Positions 24,502-32,863 of a DNA stretch of 64,000 bases are shown piece by piece. Within the stretch, counting starts at the first letter, position 1. Each line of letters starts with the position of its first letter. Source of the stretch: DATAZK01 sp965199805 (GTDB taxonomy: Bacteria; Actinomycetota; Actinomycetes; Frankiales; Frankiaceae); NCBI GenBank assembly GCA_965199805.1, contig CBDATO010000001.1, forward strand, positions 3,286,001-3,350,000, in the 5' to 3' direction. A program made the translations under genes and the position numbers. The notes under the pieces are model-generated. The model was not told the DNA's origin. It saw only the letters and a program-made list of their open reading frames with translations, and did not search any database.

Positions 24502-25706
24502 GACTGAATCTCCGGGCAGCTGGATGCCGGGGTGCGTTCGGCGAGGACCGTCTTGACGAAGCTCTCGGTGTCGGGGAGCGAGGCGGCGACGGTGCCGCGG
24601 TGGTCTTGTCCGGCGTAGACCTTGTACTGGATCGAGGCACCCTTGCTGCACAGCGTCTTCACGAGTGCGTCAGTGCCGGGCTTGCTCACCAGCAGGTCGG
24701 CCGTGCCCTGGGCGATGAGGGTCGGGACCTGCGGGTTGGTCACGGAGGGGTCCTGGCTCTTCAGGTAGCTGGTCAGTGGCCCGAAGTCGGCACCGGCCCG
24801 GAAATACGCGGCCGGGTCGACCGGCGGCACGGCCCGGATCTGGGCGAGGCATCCGGTGCGGGCCGCCGTCAGCGCCGGGAGCGCGGCGTCACTGAGCAGT
24901 GCCTCCGGCTCGATGGCGGGATCGGCGGCCTGTGCGCCGAGCAGGATGAGCGGCAGGAACGCCTCGGCTGCCGCGGCGCCGGGCTGGTTGGACTGGATGT
25001 AGGGCACGGTCTGCGCGAGACCCGTACCGCCGGGCGCGATCGGCACCGCGGCCCGCAGCCGCAGCTCCGGCGCGTACGCCTTGGCCCGGGTCGCGGTGAA
25101 CAGCGCCGCCTGTCCGCCCTGGCTGTGGCCCATCACGATCCAGGTCTTGCTGATCCGGGAGTTGAGGCTGCGCCCGGCCCGGACGATGTCGGTGACGGTG
25201 TTGGCCTCACTGATCCCGTTGATGTACGGATGGCCACCCGGAGTCCCGAGCCCCTCGTAGTCGGTCTGCACGACGGCGAAGCCGCGGGCGACCCAAACGT
25301 CGAGCGTCGGGTTGATGACGGCGAAGTAGTCATGGTCGGGGCCGTCGGGGGTGTCTTCGGACGGGGCGCAGGTGTCGGCGTAGCCGCTGGTGCCGTGCGC
25401 CCAGCTGATCACCGGGTAGCCGCCGGGCGGGGCCGGCGTCCTCGGGACCGCGACCGTCCCGGAGACCACGATCGGCCGGCCGTTCGCGTCCCGTGACATG
25501 TAGGTGACCAGATCGGTGCGTGCGGCGCTCGGCAGGACCGCACTGCCCGTCGCCGGCCGAGCGGTCAGCAGCTGACCGGCGGGCAGGGCCTTGCGTGGCG
25601 GGACGGCGCCGCCGGGAGCCGTGCACGCGGCGGATGTCAGCAGCACGGCGACGGCGCCCGCTGCTCCTAGCATGCGAGGGGTACGTGATCGCCGGCTGAC
25701 GCGCAT
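24498..25706 (-). CDS. Secreted LIP-type lipase lipoprotein, copy 1 (intact)
   Basis: A 402-residue secretory lipase (LIP family). It has a positively charged start MRVSRRSRTPR and a signal ending TSAAC (lipobox near residue 28). Catalytic features are WAHGTSGYADTCAPS (oxyanion region), IVMGHSQGGQAALF with the nucleophile Ser near residue 194, and DHRGTVAAS with the likely histidine. It is divergent from a TetR gene with an operator between. A close paralogue with the same arrangement lies at 30919-32116, which is frameshifted. It probably hydrolyses esters or lipids at the cell surface. Confidence 0.85.
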   Translation of the reverse strand: MRVSRRSRTPRMLGAAGAVAVLLTSAACTAPGGAVPPRKALPAGQLLTARPATGSAVLPSAARTDLVTYMSRDANGRPIVVSGTVAVPRTPAPPGGYPVISWAHGTSGYADTCAPSEDTPDGPDHDYFAVINPTLDVWVARGFAVVQTDYEGLGTPGGHPYINGISEANTVTDIVRAGRSLNSRISKTWIVMGHSQGGQAALFTATRAKAYAPELRLRAAVPIAPGGTGLAQTVPYIQSNQPGAAAAEAFLPLILLGAQAADPAIEPEALLSDAALPALTAARTGCLAQIRAVPPVDPAAYFRAGADFGPLTSYLKSQDPSVTNPQVPTLIAQGTADLLVSKPGTDALVKTLCSKGASIQYKVYAGQDHRGTVAASLPDTESFVKTVLAERTPASSCPEIQS

Positions 25707-25733
25707 GGATCGACTCCCAGTCGTGGACTACCA

Positions 25734-25753
25734 AATAAGACGAGGTTCTTAAT
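25734..25753. promoter_or_regulatory. TetR operator candidate, copy 1
   Basis: AATAAGA and TCTTAAT flank CGAGGT. It starts 28 bp upstream of the lipase gene and ends 3 bp before the TetR ATG at 25756. The same element occurs at 32141-32160 in the paralogous module, with complete 7-bp arms there. Conservation in an otherwise diverged intergenic region supports a real operator. Confidence 0.65.
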
Positions 25754-25755
25754 AC

Positions 25756-26409
25756 ATGTCCGCACCCGAGCGGTCAACGGCAAAGGCGGCGCTTTTGACC
25801 GCGGCCGAGGAGCTGATCGCCACCCGCGGTCTGCACGGACCCACCGCATCCGAGGTGGTCAGGGCCGCCGGCCAGCGCAACAACTCGGCGATCGGCTACC
25901 ACTTCGGATCGTGGGACAGCCTGGTCGACGCAGTCTGGGCACGCCACGCCCAGCCCATCAATGCCGACCGGCAGGCCCGACTGCTCGCGCTCCGCGCCGA
26001 AGGGGCGGTCGACCTGCGGAGCCTCGTCGCGATCTATGTCGAGCCGATCGTCACCGAGATCGGCCGCCACTCACCGAGCTACTGGGCGCGCTTCAACGAG
26101 CAGTGGCTCGCCGGCGTGCCGTCGAACGTCTTCGCCCGCCAGAATCGTCCGGTCGTCGAACACGAACCCGACCCCCGGGACGTCACCGCGCTCGCCGACA
26201 TCTTCGAGCGCATCGCCGGCCGGCTCACGCACCTGGAGCCCGACGAGGCGAGCCGCCGGGTCTCCCTGATGGCGCGCTTCGTGATCACGGCTCTCGCCGC
26301 CTGGGAGCGGGACGCCGAAACTGGGCCGGGTCAATCACTCGGGGAGCTGAGCGTCGAGCTGCGCAGCCTGTCGCTCGCGTTGCTGCAAGCCTCGCCCACC
26401 GCACCTTGA
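25756..26409 (+). CDS. TetR-family regulator, copy 1
   Basis: A 217-residue TetR protein. The HTH is ELIATRGLHGPTASEVVRAA followed by GQRNNSAIGYHFGS (residues 17-51). The C-terminal domain includes QSPSYWARFNEQWLAG-like ligand-pocket sequence and ends in SLALLQASPTAP. It is a near-neighbour paralogue of the protein at 32163-32820, and both face a LIP-type lipase gene. Autoregulation and lipase control through the shared AAGA/TCTT palindrome are inferred from position. Confidence 0.85.
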   Translation: MSAPERSTAKAALLTAAEELIATRGLHGPTASEVVRAAGQRNNSAIGYHFGSWDSLVDAVWARHAQPINADRQARLLALRAEGAVDLRSLVAIYVEPIVTEIGRHSPSYWARFNEQWLAGVPSNVFARQNRPVVEHEPDPRDVTALADIFERIAGRLTHLEPDEASRRVSLMARFVITALAAWERDAETGPGQSLGELSVELRSLSLALLQASPTAP

Positions 26410-26455
26410 GGCACGCCGCGCTCGCGACCTGATCCGGACCTGCCGGCGAAGCGCG

Positions 26456-27103
26456 TCAGAGCGGACGGCGTCCGGCGTGCAGCAGGGTGGTCGCCGAACG
26501 CGACAATGCCCGGCTCCGTGTCTCGGACGCGGCCGCATAGTCGGGGTGGTTGAGCAGCTCTCCCAGTGCGGCTTCAGAGGGGTAATAGCCGAGCACGATC
26601 AGCGAGGGGTCGAAGACGTCACCGAGCGACGTCTGCGGGACCATGCGGGGGGTCAGCAGCTTCCCGCCGATCGCGTCGATCAGCGGCGACGCCTGCTGCA
26701 GGTAGCTGTCGTAGGTGGCTGCTCCGCCGGGTCCGAACCACAGGGCGTTGAAGACCACGACGCCGTCGGCGAGCTCCCGCAAGGACGCTGCGTCGGCAGG
26801 GTCGATCGTGCAGCGCGTCAGTACCGCCTTGTCGATCGCTTCGAGCCGCAGGTGCTCGACCTTCCTGTACTCGGCGCTGGAAATCATGCCCTCGAAGGCC
26901 TCGCGTGACGGGTAGCGCACGAAGCCGACGAGATCCGGATCGAAGCCACCTTCCAACGACCGGCTCACGGGCATGAACGGAAAGAGCAGCTCCGCTCCGA
27001 CGGATTCGAGCAGCGGTTGCACGGCCGCGCCGTATTCGCGATAGCGCTCGACGCCGCCGTCGGGCTTGAACCACAGGGCGTTCAACATGCAGATCGGCGC
27101 CAT
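26456..27103 (-). CDS. Tandem DUF1330/dimeric-barrel-like protein
   Basis: A 215-residue protein made of two homologous ferredoxin-like alpha+beta halves. Residues 5-100 (MLNALWFKPDGGVERYREYG, then FVRYPSREAFEGMISSAEYR) and 112-205 (VFNALWFGPGGAATYDSYLQ, then GYYPSEAALGELLNHPDYAA) repeat the same pattern, and the shared NALWF-x-P-x-G is striking. This is the DUF1330/dabb-like fold, usually a homodimer of single units; here the dimer appears fused. Function is unknown. The only conserved positions seen are those shared between the halves. Confidence 0.7.
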   Translation of the reverse strand: MAPICMLNALWFKPDGGVERYREYGAAVQPLLESVGAELLFPFMPVSRSLEGGFDPDLVGFVRYPSREAFEGMISSAEYRKVEHLRLEAIDKAVLTRCTIDPADAASLRELADGVVVFNALWFGPGGAATYDSYLQQASPLIDAIGGKLLTPRMVPQTSLGDVFDPSLIVLGYYPSEAALGELLNHPDYAAASETRSRALSRSATTLLHAGRRPL

Positions 27104-27169
27104 GAAGCGACGTTAGCGGCGCGTCACCAGCGGCTGCCGACCGGTCAGCCCCTTCGGGGAACGTCGTGA

Positions 27170-27517
27170 ATGTGCGTCGCACGCACGGTCGTCGGGTACG
27201 TCGACTCGGTGACCTCCGCGATGAACCCTGCGGCCGCCGACCGTGGCGCCGACATGCCGCCGGAGCTGAGGGACGCCGTCCTGCGCGTACTCGATGACCC
27301 GGGGCGCGAACGCGCCTTCGCCGCGTGGTCGGCCTTGCACGGATACGACCGCCGGATGTGCTGGAACTACATCGATGCGCGCGCCTTCGCCCAGTGGCGA
27401 CGGGGACGAGCGGAGAAGGCCGCCCGCATGCTGGCAACGGGTCAACGTCCGCCGCGACGGGTGCGGGTCCCGCGCGTGATCCGTGGCGCAGCCGACATCG
27501 CCGCGGGAGGCTTGTGA
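27170..27517 (+). CDS. Small basic protein, possibly YdeI/OmpD-associated-like
   Basis: A 115-residue protein. Its core (MPPELRDAVLRVLDDPGRER, then AFAAWSALHGYDRRMCWNYI, then RAEKAARMLATGQ) has the spacing of the C-terminal helical module of YdeI/OmdA proteins, where a short acidic helix is followed by an R-rich helix and an RI-x-K-x5-ML segment. Similarity is loose, so treat it as hypothetical. GGGGA lies 9 bases before ATG 27170. It overlaps a broken GNAT gene by GTGA. A degenerate relative lies at 19290-19355. Confidence 0.5.
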   Translation: MCVARTVVGYVDSVTSAMNPAAADRGADMPPELRDAVLRVLDDPGRERAFAAWSALHGYDRRMCWNYIDARAFAQWRRGRAEKAARMLATGQRPPRRVRVPRVIRGAADIAAGGL

Positions 27518-27875
27518 GCCGACGGTCGGTGGACACTCGACCGGTGACCGACATACGCGTTGCCGCCCCCGCGGACTGGGCGGCCGTGGCGCAGATACGG
27601 CTCACGGCGCTGCAGGACACCCCTGACGCGTTCTTCTCCACGTACGAGCGTGAAGCGGTCTTTGACGAAGCACGTTGGCGCAAGTGGACGCAAACCGCTC
27701 GGGTGTTCCTGGCATGGGACGGACCGGAGCCTGTCGGCATCGCGGCCGGCATCCCGACGATGAGTGGCCGGACGACCGGCATCTGGTCTCGATGTGGGTC
27801 GATCCCCGCGTCCGGGGCACCAGCGTCGCGACCGACCTCGCGTTGGCCGTCTGTGACTGGGTGTGCTGCGTCTGA
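27514..27875 (+). pseudogene. Frameshifted and truncated GNAT acetyltransferase
   Basis: The first frame (GTG 27514 or 27544) encodes a normal GNAT start: IRVAAPADWAAVAQIRLTAL, then VFLAWDGPEPVGIAAG up to PTMSG at about 27765. The continuation lies in another frame from about 27769: PDDRHLVSMWVDPRVRGTSV, then ATDLALAVCDWV, including acetyl-CoA-binding motif A (R-G-x-S-V-A). A one-base deletion near 27765-27770 explains the switch. The second frame stops at 27873-27875, before the normal C-terminal third, so even the repaired gene would be short. It is translationally coupled to the small upstream gene. Confidence 0.7.
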
Positions 27876-27901
27876 TACTTGCCTTCGCGGCGCGCTTGGT
27901 T

Positions 27902-27930
27902 AAGGTTGTGTACCTAACCTTTCCTTAGGT
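27902..27930. promoter_or_regulatory. Overlapping inverted repeats just upstream of the fic gene
   Basis: Two AT-rich repeats overlap: AAGGTT with AACCTT (27902-27921, 8-bp centre) and ACCTAA with TTAGGT (27912-27930, 7-bp centre). They end 6 bp before the fic ATG. The TTAGGT/ACCTAA half-sites resemble DtxR/IdeR iron boxes in composition but not in spacing. Repression of fic at its start site is plausible. Confidence 0.45.
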
Positions 27931-27936
27931 GGGCCG

Positions 27937-29223
27937 ATGGCGGAACGTTTAGCAGGGCTGTGGCGTCCAACCGGCGACGAGTTCGGCCCCCGGCGAGAGC
28001 GCCGGCCGTGCGCGTACGAGGCATATGTGCCGGACCGTCTGCAGGACCTCACGCTCGAGCTTCCGGTCGAGGTCGCTGCCGATATCAGCGAGGCAGAGCG
28101 GGCTCTTGCCCTGGCTGATCGTCCGAGTGGGCTGCCGCAGCCGGAGCCCACCACGCTCGAGTCGCTTGCGCGATTTCTGTTGCGGGCCGAGGCCGTGGCG
28201 TCGTCGCGGATCGAGGGGCTCGTCGTCACGGGTCGGAGGCTGGCACGCCACGAGGCGAGGGTGGCAGCCGGTGTCGCCGACATCGATCCGACCGCTGACG
28301 AGGTGCTCGGAAACGTCAGGGCGCTGCTGACCGCGGTCGACCGCGTCGCCGCGGTGCCCGTGATCGGCGTCGAAGACCTGCTTGCCATCCATGCCGACCT
28401 CTTCGAGGCATCGCCGCACCAGGACATTGCAGGACGCATCCGCCGCACCCAGAACTGGATCGGCGGCAATGCGTTCAACCCATGCGCTGCCGCCTTCGTG
28501 CCGCCGCCGCCTGATCGGGTCGTCCCGTTGCTCAAGGATCTCTGCGGCTTCCTCAACGACGACCGGACGAGCCCGCTCGTGCAGGCCGCGCTGGTGCACG
28601 CGGCGTTCGAGACGATCCATCCCTTCGCCGACGGCAACGGCCGGGTGGGGCGGGCGCTCATCCATGTCATCCTCGTCCGCCGGAAGCTGTGCCGGCACTA
28701 CGTGCCGCCCATCAGCCTTGCGCTGGCGGCTGAAGCCGACCGGTACATCCGGGGCTTGACCGCCTACCGCTACGACGGGCCTCCCGGAAGCCCGCAGGCG
28801 CAGGAGGGGATCACGCGCTGGATCGAGATCTTCACCGTCGCTGCCCGCCGAGCGGCGACGGACACAACGCGACTGAGCGAGCGGCTGACCGCACTCGAGA
28901 CCGGCTGGAGGGAGCGGGTACGGCCGCGCCGGGGAAGTGCCGCTGATCGGTTACTGCCCCTGCTCGCCTCGCGGCCGGTGCTGAGCGCACAGGACGTCGC
29001 CCGCCTCGTCGCCGTCAGCGCGCCGGCGGCGCAGGCAGCGGTCCGGCAGTTGGTCGACGCGGGTGTCCTGGTGCAAGCCGCCGGCGGCGAGCGCAATCGG
29101 TTGTGGGAGGCCGAGGGCGTACTCGACGTCGTCAACGACTACGAACGGGCTGCCGTCACGCCGGGAGCTGACACCCGGGTCCAGCAGCCGGCCCGCCCCG
29201 CTCCGCGCCGCTCGCCCCGCTGA
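27937..29223 (+). CDS. Fic-family AMPylating protein with inhibitory helix and C-terminal winged helix
   Basis: A 428-residue Fic protein. The Fic_N region holds VASSRIEGL near residues 87-95, the S/T-x3-E inhibitory helix of class II Fic proteins. The catalytic loop HPFADGNGRVGR (residues 228-239) is fully conserved: His, Asp, Gly-Asn-Gly-Arg. A C-terminal winged helix (PVLSAQDVARLVAVSAPAAQ) suits DNA binding. The family transfers AMP, or more rarely another nucleotide, to protein hydroxyls. The 3' end overlaps the convergent XRE gene by 68 bp, an antisense arrangement. Inverted repeats precede the ATG. Confidence 0.9.
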   Translation: MAERLAGLWRPTGDEFGPRRERRPCAYEAYVPDRLQDLTLELPVEVAADISEAERALALADRPSGLPQPEPTTLESLARFLLRAEAVASSRIEGLVVTGRRLARHEARVAAGVADIDPTADEVLGNVRALLTAVDRVAAVPVIGVEDLLAIHADLFEASPHQDIAGRIRRTQNWIGGNAFNPCAAAFVPPPPDRVVPLLKDLCGFLNDDRTSPLVQAALVHAAFETIHPFADGNGRVGRALIHVILVRRKLCRHYVPPISLALAAEADRYIRGLTAYRYDGPPGSPQAQEGITRWIEIFTVAARRAATDTTRLSERLTALETGWRERVRPRRGSAADRLLPLLASRPVLSAQDVARLVAVSAPAAQAAVRQLVDAGVLVQAAGGERNRLWEAEGVLDVVNDYERAAVTPGADTRVQQPARPAPRRSPR

Positions 29224-30067
29224 CCACGCCGGTCAACGGCGGCGAGGTGGGGAGCGCCGCGGAGGCGAGCAGGCCCAGCTTCTCCGCATGACTGGTGCCG
29301 GCGTCGGGATGGAAGACGACCAGGTTCAGGTCCTGCGCGCCACTGATCGCCAGCCGTTCGCGGTTGAGGATCATCTCGCCGACCTGCGGGTGGTTGATCA
29401 GCAGCGGCGTCCCGCTCTGCCCGCGTACCTCGTACCGTGCCCACAGCTGCCGGAAGCGCGGGCTGGCCAGCGCCAACTCACCGGTGAGCTCGATGAAGCG
29501 GGGATCGTCCAGGTCGGTGCCGACCGCCTGCCGCAGGTTGGCGACGAAGCACTCGGTGACGTTCTCCCATTCCGGGTGCAACGCCTGCTCGGCCGGGTCG
29601 AGGAAGAGCTCCCGCATTTGATTGCCGCCGACGTTGAGGGTCGGTGACAACGCCGTGGCCATCGGGTTCGCGGCCAGGATGTCGAAGTAGCGGTCCTCGA
29701 TGAACGCGGGGTACGGCATCGAGTGCATCAGCTTCAGCGCACCCGACGGCGGCGCCTGCTTGCGTGGTCGGCGTTTGCGCCGGCGGGGGAGCTCGGCGAC
29801 CAGCGACAGCAGATGGCTGACGTGCTCGTCGTCGAGTTGCAGCACCCGGGCGATCGACTCGAGCACCTGCACCGAGGGATGCCGGTCGCGGCCGCGTTCG
29901 AGCCGCAGGTAGTAGTCGGCGCTGATGCCCGCGAGCATCGCGACTTCCTCCCGCCGCAGGCCCGGCACCCGGCGTACCCCGACGCCCTGGATGCCCGCCT
30001 GCTCGGGGGTCACCAGCTCGCGCCGGGCCCGCAGAAAGGCTCCGAGGGCATTGGTCGACTCATCCAC
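29156..30067 (-). CDS. XRE-family regulator with MmyB-like ligand domain
   Basis: A 303-residue regulator. The N-terminal HTH is VRRVPGLRREEVAMLAGISA followed by DYYLRLERGRDRHPS (residues about 30-66). The C-terminal domain (MPYPAFIEDRYFDILAANPM, then MILNRERLAISGAQDLNLVV) is the PAS-like MmyB/MltR type that binds fatty acids in some members. It is divergent from an SDR gene with a TCTCTG/CAGAGA repeat between, a common pairing in which the regulator controls the SDR. The last 68 bp run antisense through fic. Confidence 0.85.
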   Translation of the reverse strand: MDESTNALGAFLRARRELVTPEQAGIQGVGVRRVPGLRREEVAMLAGISADYYLRLERGRDRHPSVQVLESIARVLQLDDEHVSHLLSLVAELPRRRKRRPRKQAPPSGALKLMHSMPYPAFIEDRYFDILAANPMATALSPTLNVGGNQMRELFLDPAEQALHPEWENVTECFVANLRQAVGTDLDDPRFIELTGELALASPRFRQLWARYEVRGQSGTPLLINHPQVGEMILNRERLAISGAQDLNLVVFHPDAGTSHAEKLGLLASAALPTSPPLTGVVSGASGAERGGPAAGPGCQLPA

Positions 30068-30081
30068 GTGACGAGCGTAAG

Positions 30082-30102
30082 TCTCTGCCCACGAGTCAGA
30101 GA
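30082..30102. promoter_or_regulatory. Inverted repeat between divergent XRE and SDR genes
   Basis: TCTCTG and CAGAGA separated by 9 bp, 14 bp upstream of the XRE start. A direct repeat of the AGAGGG-x2-CTG type follows at about 30101-30138, toward the SDR gene. These are operator candidates for the MmyB-like regulator. Confidence 0.4.
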
Positions 30103-30171
30103 GGGTCCTGCCACACCCCAGGCTGAAGAGGGCTCTGGGTGATCCGCCGTCTCGTTCCTAGCGTGGACATC

Positions 30172-30855
30172 ATGACAATCACGTTGATCACCGGCGCCAA
30201 CAAGGGCATCGGATACGAGACCGCCAAGCAGCTGCTGGCGCTGGGGCACACGGTCTACGTCGGCGCCCGCGACGCCGAGCGCGGCGCGAAGGCCGCGGCC
30301 GAGCTCGGGGCGCACTTCGTCCAGCTCGACGTCACCGACGACGCGTCTGTGACCAACGCCCTGGCGACCATCGACGCGGCCGAGGGCGTACTCGATGTCC
30401 TGGTGCACAACGCCGGCGTCATGGACACCAAGCTCGACGCAGCCGCGGCGCAGCACTCTTTCGATACGAACGCGGTCGGCATCGTGCGCGTCACCGAGGC
30501 GGCACTCCCGCTGCTGCGCAAGTCGGCGCACGCGAACGTCCTGACCGTCTCGAGCAGCATGGGCTCGTTCTGGGCCGTGACCAATCCCGAGCGCCCCGAG
30601 TACGGCTTCCCGCTCGCGCTCTACGCGGCGTCGAAGGCCGCGGCCACGATGCTCACCGTCCAGTACGCCAAGCTGCACCCGGGCATCACGTTCAACGCCG
30701 TGGAGCCGGGCGCAACCGCCACCGACATGACCGCACCGTTCAACATCGGGCGGCCGGTCGAGGAGAGCGCCCGCGTCGTGGTCCGGCTGGCGACTCTCGA
30801 CGCGACCGGCCCGACCGGCACCCTCCAGGACGAGGCGGGAGTGCTGCCCTGGTGA
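30172..30855 (+). CDS. Short-chain dehydrogenase/reductase
   Basis: A 227-residue classical SDR. It has TLITGANKGIGYETAKQLL (NADP-binding Gly-x3-Gly-x-Gly), VLVHNAGVMD, VSSSMGSF and the catalytic YAASKAAA (Tyr-x3-Lys near residue 151). The ATG at 30172 places the Gly motif at residue 9, which is normal. The longer GTG start at 30139 would add residues with no counterpart. It is probably regulated by the divergent XRE/MmyB-type protein; the substrate is unknown. Confidence 0.88.
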   Translation: MTITLITGANKGIGYETAKQLLALGHTVYVGARDAERGAKAAAELGAHFVQLDVTDDASVTNALATIDAAEGVLDVLVHNAGVMDTKLDAAAAQHSFDTNAVGIVRVTEAALPLLRKSAHANVLTVSSSMGSFWAVTNPERPEYGFPLALYAASKAAATMLTVQYAKLHPGITFNAVEPGATATDMTAPFNIGRPVEESARVVVRLATLDATGPTGTLQDEAGVLPW

Positions 30856-30918
30856 GCCCTCCGCCCAGACCTCGGACTCGACCTGCGAGCGCGATGCGCA
30901 GTACGAGGCCCGCGTCGC

Positions 30919-32116
30919 TCAGCAGGTGCTGACGGGCGTGCGTCCGGTGAGGACCGTCTGCACGAAGCGTTGGGTGTCGGCCAGTGAGGCGGCGACGGTG
31001 CCGCGGTGATCCTGTCCGGGGTAGACCCGGTACTGGACGGCGACGCCCTTGCCGCACAGCGTCTTGACGAGGGCGTCGGTCCCCGGCTTGCTCACCAGCA
31101 CGTCTGCCGTCCCCTGGGCGATGAGCGTCGGCACCTGGGGGTCCGTCACCGAGGGGTCCTGCTGCTGCAGGTAGCTGCTGAGCCGGCTGAAGTCAGCTCC
31201 GGCGCGGAAGTACGCGGCGGGGTCGACCGGGGGAACGGCCCGGATCTGCGCCAGGCACCCCGTACGGGCCGCCGTGAGGGCTGGGAGCGCGGAGTCGCTG
31301 AGCAGTTGCTCGGGTTGGATGGCGGGATCGGCGGCTTGGGCGCCGAGCAGGATGAGCGGCAGGAACGCTTCCGCCGCGGCCGCTCCGGGCTGGTTGGACT
31401 GGATGTACGGGACGGTCTGGGCGAGACCCGTGCCGCCCGGGGCGATCGGCACAGCCGCCTTGAGCTGCAGCTCCGGGGCGTAGGTCTTGGCTCGGGTGGC
31501 GGTGAACAGGGCGGCCTGTCCGCCCTGGCTGTGTCCCATCACGATCCAGGTCTTGCCGATCCGGCGGTCGAGGCTGCGCCCGGCGCGGACGATGTCGGTG
31601 ACCGTGTTGGCCTCGCTGACGCCGTTGATGTACGGGTGGCCGCCGGGGGTGCCGAGGCCCTCGTAGTCGGTCTGCACGACGGCGAAGCCGCGGGCGACCC
31701 AGGAGTCAAGCGTCGGGTCGATGACGGCGAAGTAGTCATGGTCCGGACCGTCGGGGGTGTCCTCGGACGGGGCGCACGTGTCGGCGTAGCCGCTGGTGCC
31801 GTGCGCCCAGCTGATGACCGGGTAGCCCCCGGGTGGCGCCGGTGTCCTGGGGACGGAGACCGTGCCCGACACCACGATCGGCTTGCCGTTCGCGTCGCGC
31901 GACACGTACGTGACGAGGTCGGTGCGGGCAGCGCTGGGCAGCACGGCGCTGCTCGTCGCAGGTCGCGAGGTCAGCAGCTGGCCGGCGGCCAAGGCCTTCG
32001 GTGGGGGAGGAGTCCCCGCGCCCGGAATCGTGCACCCCGGCGGCCGCCACCAGCACGGCGACGCCGCTTGCGGCTCCTAGCATGCGGACTGTGCTCGATC
32101 GCCGACTGACGCGCAT
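30919..32116 (-). pseudogene. LIP-type lipase lipoprotein, copy 2, frameshifted in the signal peptide
   Basis: This is a paralogue of the lipase at 24498-25706, with the same VMGHSQGGQAALF nucleophile elbow, WAHGTSGYADTC and DHRGTVAAS. The start MRVSRRSSTVRMLG at 32116 is intact, but at the CCCC run 32035-32038 the frame changes: removing one base restores VAAAGCTIPGAGTPPPPKAL, a normal lipobox and linker. As written, the signal peptide and the mature enzyme lie in different frames, so no exported enzyme is made unless translation starts at an internal codon (an ATG-like start near 31992 lacks export signals). This is either decay or a homopolymer error. Confidence 0.75.
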
Positions 32117-32140
32117 TGCTCGTCTCCCACTCGTCATCGA

Positions 32141-32160
32141 ATTAAGACGAAGTTCTTAAT
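32141..32160. promoter_or_regulatory. TetR operator candidate, copy 2
   Basis: ATTAAGA and TCTTAAT flank CGAAGT, with perfect 7-bp arms, ending 2 bp before the TetR ATG at 32163. It corresponds to the site at 25734-25753 in the first module and starts 24 bp upstream of the lipase copy 2 start. Confidence 0.65.
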
Positions 32161-32162
32161 AC

Positions 32163-32820
32163 ATGCCCGCCACTGATCGGTCAATGGCAGCGAAAGAGGC
32201 CTTGCTCGATGCGGCCGAGAAGCTCATCGCAATGCGAGGCCTGCACGGACCCACTGCCTCCGAGGTGGTCAGGGCTGCCGGGCAGCGCAACAACTCCGCG
32301 ATCGGATACCACTTCGGCTCGAGGGACGGCCTGGTCGACGCCATCTGGGCACGCCACGCCCGCCCGATCAACGCCGACCGACAGGCGCGCCTCGAGGCAA
32401 TGCGAGCGGACGGCCCACTCGAGCTCCCGAGCCTCATCGCGCTCTACATCGAGCCGATCGTCGCGGAGCTGGGCCGCCAGTCACCCAGCTACTGGGCCCG
32501 GTTCAACGAGCACTGGCTCGCCGGTGTGCCGTCGAACGTCTTCGCGCGGCGTGACCTCCCGGTCGTCGACCAGGCACCCGACCCGCGGGATGTCACCGTG
32601 CTCACCGGCCTCTTCGAGGACATCGTCACCCGGCTCGCGCACCTGGGGCCGGGCGAGGGCGCTCGGAGAGTCTCGCTGATGGCCCGTTTCGTCATCACGG
32701 CACTCGCCGCATGGGAGCGCGATGCGGAAGCCGCATCCGGACAGTCGCTGGAAGAGTTGGGCGGCGAGCTACCTGTCAGTCGCCTTGCTGCAGGCTCCGT
32801 CCGCCACGGGCCCCAGCTGA
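32163..32820 (+). pseudogene. TetR-family regulator, copy 2, frameshifted near the C-terminus
   Basis: This is a paralogue of the TetR at 25756-26409: the same GLHGPTASEVVRAAGQRNNS HTH and the same ligand domain through AAWERDAEAASGQSLEELGG. At about 32760-32770 the homologous ending moves to the next frame (SYLSVALLQAPSATGPS with a stop at 32818-32820), matching SLSLALLQASPTAP of copy 1. The original frame instead runs on to 33125, antisense through the LLM gene. The DNA-binding and most of the effector domain remain, so partial activity is possible. Confidence 0.7.
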
Positions 32821-32863
32821 GAGACCCGTCCACGCCTGCTCAGCCGGTCGTCAGGGGCAGTCG

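Noticed and set aside
27902..27930. IdeR/DtxR iron box
   Set aside because: Half-sites are similar but the spacing does not give the 19-bp consensus; retained only as a generic inverted repeat.
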